Positions 33,108 through 43,690 of a stretch of DNA of 64,000 nt are shown piece by piece (within the stretch, counting starts at the first letter, position 1; every line of letters begins with the position of its first letter). Made by a program: the position numbers and the translations under genes. The DNA is from Chondrosia reniformis. Its lineage: Eukaryota; Porifera; Demospongiae; Chondrillida; Chondrillidae. The DNA is taken from NCBI GenBank assembly GCA_947172415.1, contig OX359190.1:8122001-8186000 (forward strand), read 5' to 3'. The notes under the pieces were generated by a model. It searched no databases. It was not told where the DNA came from and was given only the letters and a program-made list of their open reading frames with translations.

Positions 33108-36100
33108 TTAAGAAATGGAACACTTGTTTCCTGTATCAATTCCTTCTCCACTCTGTCTTTCTACTTCGGTTAAAATAGTCTTAAAAATTTCACGAGCATC
33201 CTAGGATAAACAGCAATAGAATAAGTTTGGATGAATGCAATAAGATGAGAAAACTTCGAAAAAGTGGTAATGCCAAATTGCTAAAAAAACAAGTACTAGA
33301 CTAAATGAGAAAGTTCACAAAACACTATTTTTACTCGTCTCAATCACTGAAGAAGACGCTCAGGATCAAATGTCCTATTCTAAATAAAACAAACTGTGTC
33401 TCTAGGCACTCAAAAGACTAAAAGATGAACCATCTCAATGATAAGTTAAGCCACATGTGTAGTTGGTGTAACAGCATTTACACTACACTGTACTAACTAA
33501 AAGAGTATCACAAGAATATAATATCATTACCTTTAGAAACTTTTCAGTTCATAAAAAAACACTTTTTTGCTTGTGTCAACATTACACATACCATTTTCAT
33601 GGGCTGGTCACATTTTGAGATTTCAGTGTGTGTGTGTGTGTGTCTAGTTTAGTAGAGGGGCTTAGAATTATCATTAATTGGGAGACAATAAGCAGGACTA
33701 CTTCAAATACAACTCTTGGTATAAAGATGAGTCATGAAATATATTCAGTTTGCACTACAAAGCTACGTATATTTAAGCTTATGAGCCAAATGAAGTAGAA
33801 AATAGTGAATATTCATCTTTCAGGATTAATAACAAACACAAAAGGATAGTTAATTAGTCTAATTGGCCACAGTGCTACTTCTGAAGTCAACTTATGGCAT
33901 TTATATAACATGCTTTATGAGCTGCTAAGACAGCAACAATTCACTATTCATCCTAACATAAACAGTAGAATGGTTTGTAATGCTATTTCAACAGCAACAG
34001 TTCACCATTCTACCTAACAGTAACAGTAGAATGGTTTGTAATGCTATTGCAATATTAATGGCACACACCAATTAAGCGTTTCTATCAAAACATTCACAGC
34101 TTGTAATGCATATGAACACACTGTACAGTGAAGCCTTTCTACACTGAACACCAGACTCACAAAGATCAAGAAGAAGACAAAGATTCCCAGGGCCACTGAT
34201 GAAGGTAGGAATTCCCAGAAACAGCTGTCTGGCCCAGTGGAGAAGAGGGAGAAAACTCTTGTATCTTCATCCAAAGCTCTCGCTAGGTTTAGTTCCCTAC
34301 GTATATGCCTTTTAGATGTATCATGATGTGCTAGATTATTCATTCTTATATATGTAACAGTTACAGTTCACTAACAGTATATAATAACCTAAGAGATATA
34401 AGTACAGTCATTTCTGCTACAAACAAACAGATCACAGATAGGTACTTTCCAGGAATTAATTAAAATAGGCTTCTTAACAATATGTCTTCCTTATCTGTCT
34501 GGGTAGTCTTTCTTATGACACTGCACCAAGATTATTGTCTCAGCAATATATAGGATTTATGCTTCACATGAGATGGAGTCAGAAATGGTTTCAATGCTGC
34601 AGGAGAATTTCAATTGACTTTATAGGTTTTTCACAACTACGTACTTGCATATTTGTGTGTACATCAGACATTTTGTATTTCTTTCAAGAACATTTTTAAA
34701 AGGTGAAGTATACATATCATTTGATCTGTGCAAACTGACATTCTTCTATATGATGGGGGAATATCCCTCCTACAGGTCAAAGGTAATCAAGCCTGCACAT
34801 TTTCATAGCAATGAGAGATACGTACGTACCAGGGTTTCTTTCAGGGGGAGGACAGAGGGGGTAATCCCCCCCCCTTGAAAATGACAAATGTTATATGCTA
34901 TATATGTGAATCAATGCCACATATGAAATGGAGAGTATTAGTCAAAGACATGCAAAAAGGAGATAGTAAAGCTAGAAAGAAAGTTTCTCTTAGGGTAAGG
35001 GAAATATTTGTCCCCCTTTGGGGAAATACTTTGCCTCTCCCCTTGAAGAGAGTTTTTAATAACAAACAAACATAAGGAGCTACATAGGTTGCCCCTTCAA
35101 AATTGCACCCCTCCCCTCAGAATATTTCTAAAGGATACCCTACGTATATATTTCCATCAACACTTTCCATCTTACACCACCTGTTAGGGTGTGTGTTATC
35201 TCAATTCAACGATACCACACATGGTATACATAGGCTGACCCAAAGAGTCTAAACACAACAACTTGGGTTTTAATTAGTTTTCTTACATCATATTGCTTAG
35301 CTGAAGCCTCAATGAAGGAACATTTCCACCTGTCAGCCAAATCCTTTCCATCTTTTGTTGTGACAGTTCTAAGAGGTCAAGGTTGGGTTTTCAATAAGGA
35401 AATTTCATGCATGATACACCAATAAACAATTTATATGTGATCATGTTTTTATAGATATACATAGTACATACCAACGACACTGTATAGTACTTACTTATGT
35501 ATATAACAGTTGGTTCTTAACAAAGGATATGCATGTGTGTGGTAGTTCTTGTAATAACTATTATAAGAAGCAGTTTTCAGTGTCAGTCTTAGGCATTTAC
35601 GTACACATACAATACGAAGATATACATCAACTTTAAAATACAATTGAAAATCTAAAAGTAAAATTAATTCAAAAGGTTAAAGAAAGAAAGTGTAAACTAC
35701 GTAGATGCACATACCTCTGTATATGGAGATCCGTTTTGTTCCCTACTAACACTGTAGGAACACTAAAATCAAGATCAAGGTAGATATGTATGACAGAAAT
35801 AGTTCACAAACACACTTATGTATGCCAAGGATTTGCAAAAGATCAAGAAGAAGACAAAGATTCCTAGGGTCACTGATGAATGGTGGAATTCCCAGAAACA
35901 GCTGTCTGGCCCAGTGGAGAAGAGAAGTAGAAGGAGAAAACTCTTGTATCCTCATCCAAAACTCTCACTAGCTTTAGTTCCCTATAGGCCTTTTACTCTA
36001 TAGTAGCTATAGCATGTAAGAAAAATGATGTATCAGAATATTTATGTACAGATAACATATTCTTACATACGTACGGTACGTACAAAAAACGTTTACATTG

Positions 36101-38793
36101 CGTGCGAAATGTGCTCGTACTTCGATCGAATTGGGAGCGATTTTCACGCTAAATGGCATGATGAAGGGAGCGAACTTCTACGCAATTTCAATAGTACTTC
36201 GATCGAATTACATACGAAATGGCATCGAAATTAAGCGCTGACGATTTACACACGTTAACAAGATGTTTAATAAAAATCAACACCTCAAACAACCGATTGC
36301 TGACGATTAACAAACACTATTAATACTCGAGTATTTAGCTTTGAAATTATTACCACTTCAAGAAGTGTTAATAATTTCAAAGCCAAATACAAATTGAGAG
36401 CGAATTTCGATAGAAATTCGTCCATAACTCGCACGAATAATCTTTGACATTTTATCGTAAGATGTTCGTAGGTTAGTCGTAGTTTGATGGTATTAAAAGC
36501 GTAGAATGTTGGAAATCGATTGAAGTTCGATGTAAACCTTATTTTTGTACGTACCGTACATAGCTAAACGTATATATTGAGAGTACAAACTTGCCTACAG
36601 TAGCTAAGGCTTTGTATATGAGACTCCTAGATTTAGTGCAGATTGCTAGGGACTTACAAAAGGGGCATGAAAGCCAAAACTCTCAGGTTTACTGATGAAG
36701 GATGCAATTTCCAGTTACACTGTCTGGTTCAGTGGAAATGGGAAAAGTGCATCCTCATTTAAAGCCTTACAGAAGCTGTGTACACAAGTACAAAACAATT
36801 CTAAGAAAATAGTGTCTAAAGTTTTCGTATGTTTTCTTAGCTGTGAATGTCACTTCTGTCTACGGGAAAATGGAGTTTTAGACTTTCAAAGTATTAGCCA
36901 AGGATACACTTATTTTACCAAGCTTCACAACTCAATTCATAGCTACGTACATAAGAAGTGGCTATTAAGCTCAAGATATCACCTTAAATCCTTATTTAAT
37001 ATTATCCTGACGCCTAGAGTCCTTGAGTATGTAAATTTGGAATCCAATCTTGTAAATATGTTCATATGTATGTACAGTTCAACTTCATAAAGGTTTATTT
37101 CCCAATCAAACATATTTTTACTCATAAAAATAATTTTTCCTAATTACTGCATAGATACCAGCTAACTTTATTACTAACTTATTGTTTCCTGTCATATCCA
37201 AAATTTTCTCATGGATAATTTGAACTACATCAAAGCTGTGGAGAAGGACAAAAATACAAAGTTCAAAGGTTCAATCTTTAGGAGTGCATACATTTGGCTG
37301 TAATTACTTTCAAGTTAAGAAGCCATTGAGATTTAGACTTATGAGGCTTATCTCTGAGGTAATCTATAATAACCACAACTTATTCCCATATACACCTTTA
37401 GCATGTCAAAGCAGGACAGGTGTTAAAAGAGATAGGACCTGTATATATTCATACAGGTGTCTATGTATAGAAGAAATCACAGCCAATCTAAAAGCATTGA
37501 TATCATCATTATTGAACTCTGGATATTACCCCTGCCCATTACAGGTGTATGTATATCAAGATACAGGTGTTTATATAGATAAAATCACAGAAATGAACAT
37601 AACATACATATACGTACTTGCTTCATGTTTTTAGAGGATAAATTTTGGGTTAACCTTGACTTATCATAATTCAAGGTGTGTACAGTTTGTTATGACTGTT
37701 ACATGATTTATATGTGACAGTTATGGATGGAAATAAACAGGAGCAAGGTGTTTTAGATGACTCATGAATCTACATATGTTGTTACACTATAGTTATACAT
37801 ACATGTTATATATACGTACACATATGGTCAAGTCACAGATGTATGAAAGTCAAATGGATGTCACATGCACATCACATGACTGTCATGCAGCCTCTACCTC
37901 TTCTGAGAAGTTGTGGAATATACTAAAACATATCCATGCACATTAACTGCATAATTTTGTGATAAAATGGAATATTCATCCTAAAAGGGAAGAATAACTA
38001 AATAAAACCTAATACACCACTTTCCTACATGCTATGCCTACTCTATAATAAGTTAACCTATAGGTAACTAAATCTGGTGAGAGCTTGGGATGAGGATACA
38101 GGAATCTTCTCTTTCCTCTTTTGTTCCACTGGGTCAGACAGCTGTTTCTAGGAATTCCACCCTTCATCAGTGACCCAGGGAATCTTTGTCTTTTTCCTGA
38201 TCTTTGTGAAACCTTAGATTGAATCCCACGTACACTTAGTAATTGAATGGTTGTGAACAGAAAATGGAAACTTAAAGCAAACTCTCCTATAATTACAACA
38301 CTTCTGCACACAAATATTTCCTGAATAAGGTACTCCACATGAATCTAGTGTATCTTACCTGTCCAGCCGTGTCCACCACTTGAAGTAGGTACTCCTGACT
38401 GCCAACTTTAAAGGACTTTTCAAATGCTAAAATATCAGAGAACATATTGGTGTGATCACATTTCAATCATGTGATGGCATGATCTACGTAGCAGGGTCAA
38501 TTACTGTACAAAGGATTTCCTTTACTTAAATAAACCATAGATACACGAACAGCGTTGCCCTGTTATTGTCTGTGTATCTATGAATGCACAGCTACTTGCA
38601 CTTACTATTCTCAATGGTGGGGTCATAATAGTCCGGAAACTGGTTATTTACAAACTGAATTGCCAGGGAACTCTTTCCTGTCAAAAATGGTAAAATATAA
38701 GTGAGCGCACATTAGATACGGTAGTCATGGCATGACCATCTTACCAACTGATCTAAAACCCATAATGCATATTCTACGAGATTTCGGCGGCAT
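33108..38793 (-). CDS. RHEB: RHEB, Ras-like GTPase activating TORC1
   Basis: Exons on the minus strand: 38745-38793, 38606-38677, 38359-38426, 37898-37980, 37179-37235, 35715-35762, 35287-35368, 33108-33200. Phases agree and give 183 aa (human RHEB has 184). G boxes: GFRSVGKSS (G1, keeping the Rheb-specific Arg instead of Gly at the P-loop), YDPTIEN effector (switch I), DTAGQ (G3), VGNKTD (G4) and EASAK (G5). The C-terminus is CSIS, a CaaX box suited to farnesylation, so the protein should sit on endomembranes. RHEB-GTP activates mTORC1 and is inactivated by the TSC complex. One intron uses a GTTAGT donor. Introns are large for this window and hold family A and B repeats and a CpG-rich MITE (36066-36560). 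Confidence 0.96.
33350..33435 (+). mobile_element. Family B element fragment with hammerhead-like core
   Basis: Carries CTGAAGAAGACGCTCAGGAT followed by CAAATGTCC, then TCTCTAGGCACTCAAAAGAC. One arm ends GATGAACCATCTCAAT, as in the elements at 40745 and 52845. It lies in the last RHEB intron. Confidence 0.55.
33625..33646 (+). repeat. (GT)n microsatellite
   Basis: About ten uninterrupted TG units in the last RHEB intron. Confidence 0.85.
34150..34345. repeat. Copy of dispersed repeat family A
   Basis: Well-preserved copy: CAAAGATCAAGAAGAAGACA, CACTGATGAAGGTAGGAATT, AAACAGCTGTCTGGCCCAGT, CTCTTGTATCTTCATCCAAA, CTCTCGCTAGGTTTAGTTCC. It lies in the RHEB intron between 33201 and 35286. Confidence 0.7.
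35825..36015. repeat. Copy of dispersed repeat family A
   Basis: Contains GATCAAGAAGAAGACAAAGA, CCTAGGGTCACTGATGAA, GGAATTCCCAGAAACAGCTG, CTGGCCCAGTGGAGAAGAGA, CTCACTAGCTTTAGTTCCCT and a TAGCATGTAAG tail. Same orientation as 34150-34345. It is the most complete copy with 9885-10075. Confidence 0.7.
36066..36560. mobile_element. CpG-rich MITE-like element with TACGGTACGTAC inverted ends
   Basis: The left end reads GTACGGTACGTACAAAAA then CGTTTACAT. The right end, reversed, reads GTACGGTACGTACAAAAATA then AGGTTTACAT. The roughly 490-bp interior is much richer in CpG (TTCGATCGAATT twice, GCGAAATGTGCTCG) than flanking DNA and contains subterminal inverted copies (GCTTTGAAATTATTA). It carries no open frame of note, so it is non-autonomous. 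It lies inside the largest RHEB intron. Confidence 0.75.
38020..38215. repeat. Copy of dispersed repeat family A (reverse)
   Basis: Inverted relative to 34150-34345: TACATGCTATGCCTACTCTA, GGTGAGAGCTTGGGATGAGG, CCACTGGGTCAGACAGCTGT, GGAATTCCACCCTTCATCAG, TGACCCAGGGAATCTTTGTC. It lies in a RHEB intron. Confidence 0.7.
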
Positions 38794-38850
38794 TGTCGCA
38801 AAATGAGGATCTCCCTAAATTATTTTAAAGAGGGTGTGGCTTAAGAAAAT
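38794..38850. promoter_or_regulatory. 57-bp bidirectional promoter of RHEB and MLX
   Basis: The start codons of the two divergent genes are separated by 57 bp, so their 5' untranslated regions must be tiny or overlap. The interval contains GGGTGTGGC, a KLF-type box, and no TATA element. Shared control is inferred from the spacing. Confidence 0.7.
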
Positions 38851-39373
38851 ATGGCTGAACGAAAGCCCAGTTGGTCTGGATCAGAAGTTAGCCTTATTAT
38901 GTATTTAGAGATATAAAATTACCTTACATTAAGTGGTAGGTATAACATTAAGTTACAATATACTGATAGATTAGCTGATTTCTTGTTTGTAGTACTCGGC
39001 TTTGTACAGCCAATCACCATTGTCTTCGCCCTCCCTAAAGAATGCATCAACACCGCAGTCAAGCTTCATGTCTTCTTTTCAATCAGATATAACGGTAAGA
39101 TTTAAAAGTATATAAAAGTATATGTCATATTCTAACAAGCAAATTACTGATCTCATATATTCCATGTATTCACACCATAAGTCACTAAGTTTTGTATAAT
39201 GTATGTAATTTTTATAAAGCACACACAAACACCTCCCACTCACCCCACTCAAGATGCAGCAGTACTACGTATGATGATCTATACTCTATGTGACTTGTAA
39301 ACCAAACCTGGCTGGGCCATCTTTTTCTGATTTCAGTTCTTTGTATGGCATGTCACAATAATAATAATTATTA

Positions 39374-39444
<71 letters not shown>

Positions 39445-42400
39445 AGTTATCAATAACACTATTTCCTGTGCCATGACTTGAATGTGAACACCAACTCTCA
39501 CATTTAACTTTATCTAGAAAAAGTCTTTTAAATGTTTAGGTCAGAGTTAAATGTTTTTACCACCCAGTGTCACGCCACTCCCACATACTTTTGTATATAC
39601 ATAAATTTGAGCATATTTGCCATTTCTCCTTTTCCCTCTTGATAGCCTGTCAGTTATGACTGCCCTGATCCCCATCAACAAGCAATGTTTGTGAAGCAAT
39701 ATTCAGGAGGTACTTGTGTGTGTATGTGTAGATTTACATATATGTACTTAAACTTCTTAGCCAGTAGTCTTTCTGTGTTTTGGTTTGCAGTGATAGTGTG
39801 TGGATTCTAGCCAGCCCTTTGAAGGCAAATGACATCACAGAATAATTAATTAATGATACTGTGATTGTCATGTGATAGAATAGTGATGTTGTTTATACAT
39901 ATGTAGACTGTATTTACAGTGCCATTTACTATGTTGTATTAAATGATTTTGTAATTACAGAAAAGCATTTGTAGTAAATTGTAGCAATTTATCAATTTTA
40001 TTCATTCTTAAGTGTACATCTAAGTAGTCTACATGTACGTACATTGATGTCAAGAAATGTCAAAGGCCGTAATTTAAAGTGGAATACTATAGGCAGGTAT
40101 ACAAATGGAGGTACTGACAGACAGTAATCATATTGTGAGTGAAGCCATTGTTTTCAATCTTCAGATATTGACGAAGATGAAGACTTTGATGACAAATCTG
40201 GTATATCCAATGTATCACGAAAGGATGTTCACACGCTGAACGAACAGAAGAGGAGAGATATCATCAAGAGTGGATATTCAACACTTGAAAGGATTGTCCC
40301 AACATGCAAACCCAATCCAGGAAGCACTCGACTCAGCAGGGCAACAGTACTGATGAAAAGTGAGCCACTGTCACCATGCACAGATTCTCTATACCATACA
40401 TTCACGATGGCAGGTGAACTAGTAACAAGTACATACATATATTAGCCTTTAAAATGATATGACAGTATATTATGCAGTTAAACAACATATGGGTATATTA
40501 TGTATTTTTGAAAACCTTTCATTCCAATGTATATATAATAAAAAGTAGTAGTCATGGAAACTGTATACGTTTCTGCATGAGTACACCTCAATACGTATGT
40601 ATGTACATCTAGCTGCTGACTATGTTGCTTACTTGGAGGAACAGAAAAAGAAACAGGCAGTTAAACTGGAAGAACTACGTAAGGAAGTGAAAACTTTGGA
40701 AATTATGAAGGAGTAAGTTAGATGATAGGAATTTTTTCTAGCTGCGTAAAGCTTATATTTCAGATGGTTCATCTTGAGCCTCTAGAGATGCAGTTTGTTT
40801 CTTGAGGGTCAAAATGTCCGACTCTCAAGAAAACAAACTTTGTCTCTAGATGCTGAAGTTGGACCGTCTGAGGGAGTACGTAAGTTGTTTAGTAGAGTAA
40901 ATTCTCATAGTTATTACGACCCTCCTAAAACCTAGGCTAGCTACGTATATAATACATAATGTATCATATCCTAAAACAAGAGTACACAAAATTTTATTTA
41001 AATAAGAATCGTGAACATTTATTCTAAGGACCTTGTTAAAATTTCTATCCTCGAAAATATCTTACTATACAGTACGTATTCTGCACCTGATCACTGGTTT
41101 ACTGTGCCACTTCACTACACCTGATCAGGACAGCATATTAAGCAGTCTCATTCCCACACGACTGCAATTTTAAGTGATTGTCGTACTTTGATAATGAGAA
41201 TGTCTATATACGGATTGTGTCAAACTTTCATATGTTTCATCTTTCTCCCTTAATTATTCATCTCATCCTCTCCCAATTTGGCGTACTATATTATAACGTA
41301 ACTAGGATTCCGAATATGTATGTATGTATCTTCCTCCTCATTAAATGTAACACTCTATCTGTCCATTTGTTTGGATAGAAACTATGAACAGATTGTGCGT
41401 GCACAGAGTCAGCAGGTGCGAGGTATGGGTGGCGTAATGAGATCTTCACAGCAGATACCTAATGACATCAAATTTAAATTGGTTAGCAATTATCTTTAAA
41501 ATAATGACAATACTAACACCAGAAATTAGAATAGAGTATTAACATAACTTTAAGGTTACAATAGGTGAATAATAATAATATAATAGAATACAGTTAAGTA
41601 GTTATATAGGTCATTGAAATATATGATATTGTAACTGTACATATTTTATATGTAAGTACATTGTTATTATTAAATGTATGTATGCATATATACTATATAT
41701 TTGGTAACTAGACTATTGTTCAGTTGTTATGTTTTCAGTTTTTCCAACTTTCATGCTTGAACATTTATGCAATCTAGTGTCCCATGTCTGTGGGAAATCA
41801 CTCAGGCATTAAAGTCATATATTAGAGGAATTTCCTACACAACAAAATCAATTTGTACAGGATACTATTAATTTGTAATACATACGTATGTCTACTACAC
41901 CTACATAAAAGCCAGCAAAGAAATTATGAAACCTATTAAATAAATAACAGAATTACGTATGTACGTATGTACACATAAACTCACTTGTAGCAGCCCCCAT
42001 TGTTGAGAATTTATGTACATACGAATGTATGTAAGTGTGTCTTTATATTTATTTATATTTTTACCAGTATCATAAATTGACTGGTTAAACCTTGATTGTT
42101 TACTTGGCTCTTGTACAGTTTGAAGGTATCATGAACCAACTCTTCCAGTCATTTGACTCTCTTGTTTCCATGGAAACATTTGATCAACTCTCCAGCTGTG
42201 TGATATCTTGGATCGAGGAGTATTGCTCACCTAAGGTATGATGGTCTCTTGGGCTGGTAGTTATCAAAAAATGGCGGCCAAGAAGACTACATTTTGTTTT
42301 TTCACAATTAACATGCTTTGTGTGGAGCATGTTCAACTTTTGGGTTGGTTATTTAAAGACAATTTACAACTTTGATGAACCTGCAAAATGGGGGACTTTA

Positions 42401-42973
42401 AGATCTGGAGCTGATCTTAAAACTTTAATGTCTCATGATCTACCTATACTAGTTTGCATGTTAGCGCTAGTTCATTTGAAAAAAGAAGAAGAAATGAATT
42501 TTGGAAATTGGCCTATTGCTAGTTGACCACTTTGCAAGCATTTATACATGATTGAAAATAGGGGGGTATTTGTTGCATTCATAATGAAAGGTAGGTATAT
42601 ATTTGAGCATCAGCAACACTTATATTAGAGAAACAGAAATTTGAACGTTTCGACCCGTAGGTCTTCTTTAGCAATAGTGTTGCTGATGCTCAAATATTTA
42701 CCTACCTTTCATGATTGAAAATATCAATACGTAGGGCAGACATGTTTTTCGGCCATCCCTACTTGACGTGTAATACAGTATTCTTTGATATGATATTCAC
42801 CCTAAAGCTGTAGATTACATTGCATATTAAGTATGTGTAATTATAGATTGCATGTATACGTACAATTATTATTATTGAATTCTATTCTACAGAACTCACA
42901 TAAAATCACTCTAGAAGAATTAAACAGACTTGGAGTGCTAAAATATACTCACAGTAGTCATGTGACTAATTAA
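38851..42973 (+). CDS. MLX: MLX, bHLH-leucine zipper partner of MondoA/ChREBP and MAD
   Basis: Exons: 38851-38886, 38993-39094, 39646-39709, 40165-40359, 40613-40712, 41379-41481, 42119-42235, 42893-42973, phases consistent, 265 aa. The Ser-rich N-terminus is poorly conserved. The basic region is HTLNEQKRRDIIKSGY (H-x3-E-x2-RR for E-box reading), helix 1 continues STLERIVPTC, helix 2 is LSRATVLMKTADYVAYLEEQ (built across an exon junction), and the zipper is KKKQAVKLEELRKEVKTLEI. The C-terminal dimerisation/cytoplasmic-localisation domain typical of MLX follows (FEGIMNQLFQSFDSLVSMET, CVISWIEEYCSP). MLX pairs with Mondo proteins to drive glucose-responsive transcription and with MXD/MNT to repress. 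Two introns use GTTAGC donors. The first exon is the least certain, since it relies on such a donor. Confidence 0.93.
39362..39443 (+). repeat. (ATT)n microsatellite
   Basis: About 25 ATT units in an MLX intron, read as poly-Asn on the opposite strand. A variable-length locus is expected. Confidence 0.92.
40745..40875. mobile_element. Foldback element, family B variant
   Basis: The arms CAGATGGTTCATCTTGAGCC and CTCTAGAGATGCAGTTTGTT are answered by AACAAACTTTGTCTCTAGAT and GACCGTCTGAG. The centre carries TGAGGGTCAAAATGTCCGAC. It lies in an MLX intron just after the zipper exon. Confidence 0.65.
42580..42714. mobile_element. Foldback element, family B, with hammerhead-like core
   Basis: The left arm (ATGAAAGGTAGGTATATATT, TGAGCATCAGCAACACT) and right arm (AGTGTTGCTGATGCTCAAAT, ACCTACCTTTCAT) are almost perfectly inverted. 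The core on the minus strand is CTAAAGA-AGACCTACGGGTC-GAAACGTT. The outermost arm (GAGCATCAGCAACAC) is shared with the P4HA intron element at 8361-8541. It lies in an MLX intron. Confidence 0.75.
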
Positions 42974-43690
42974 ACTTGCTATTAAAAGATTATCACTTCC
43001 ACATTAATAATTGCTTATTCAACTTGAAAATTTTTATTGTTTGTGTATTTCATAAGTTATCCAGATAGATATATACACCATATTTGTCCAAATAGACCCC
43101 AGGCCTCTATTCAGACAAATACAATACATGTATGAAAATCAGACCTTCATGTAGAAGTTATGTATAATGTCTTACTATTGGTGACAATTGAGTTATAAAA
43201 ACAAACAGAACCATTATCATAGAGTCTGAGCTTTTACAATTTCAAGTCACGCCAATGGCAATTTTAAACAAAATTATATGATATACATATTGCTATTGCA
43301 AATCACTCTTGCTAAGTGGATCCTCTGATGTACATAACGCAAGAATGGTTATCTCGTAAACAGAGTGTATACCACATGTGGCACGGTTAACTAACCTGCC
43401 AGGCACTCAGAATTCTCGGAACATCTTTGTCGTCGATTAAGTGTAATATCCGCCAAGCATAATATGATATTGCTTCTACAAGACGTCCGCAAGAAAATAA
43501 CGTAAAACAATGGATTGCGCAACTGCATGAATACGCTATTATGGGTACGTAGTATAGCGATACTATTCCGACATGTATACATTATTCCGACATATAAATA
43601 CATTATATATAAGACCAGTTCTCTTGTCTTACCTACATTTGCGGTTAGTGTATACGTAGTGCTTAGCCTATTTGGAAAATTTAAGAGGAG
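42974..43690. other. Intergenic region before the receptor kinase gene
   Basis: Contains a repeat fragment (GGCCTCTATTCAGACAAATA at about 43102) related to the inverted repeat at 55165-55228, and the promoter of the kinase gene. The minus-strand frame 43391-43603 shows no family features. Confidence 0.45.

Noticed and set aside
36695-37090. 131-aa frame on the plus strand
   Set aside because: It overlaps a family A repeat and lies in a RHEB intron; composition is random and there are no domain features.
39286-39501. Poly-Asn protein frame on the minus strand
   Set aside because: It is the reverse reading of an ATT microsatellite in an MLX intron.
40360-40413. Longer version of the MLX bHLH exon ending at a later donor (40413)
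   Set aside because: It would interrupt helix 2 and leave the next exon out of frame. The donor at 40360 restores the conserved MLX sequence.
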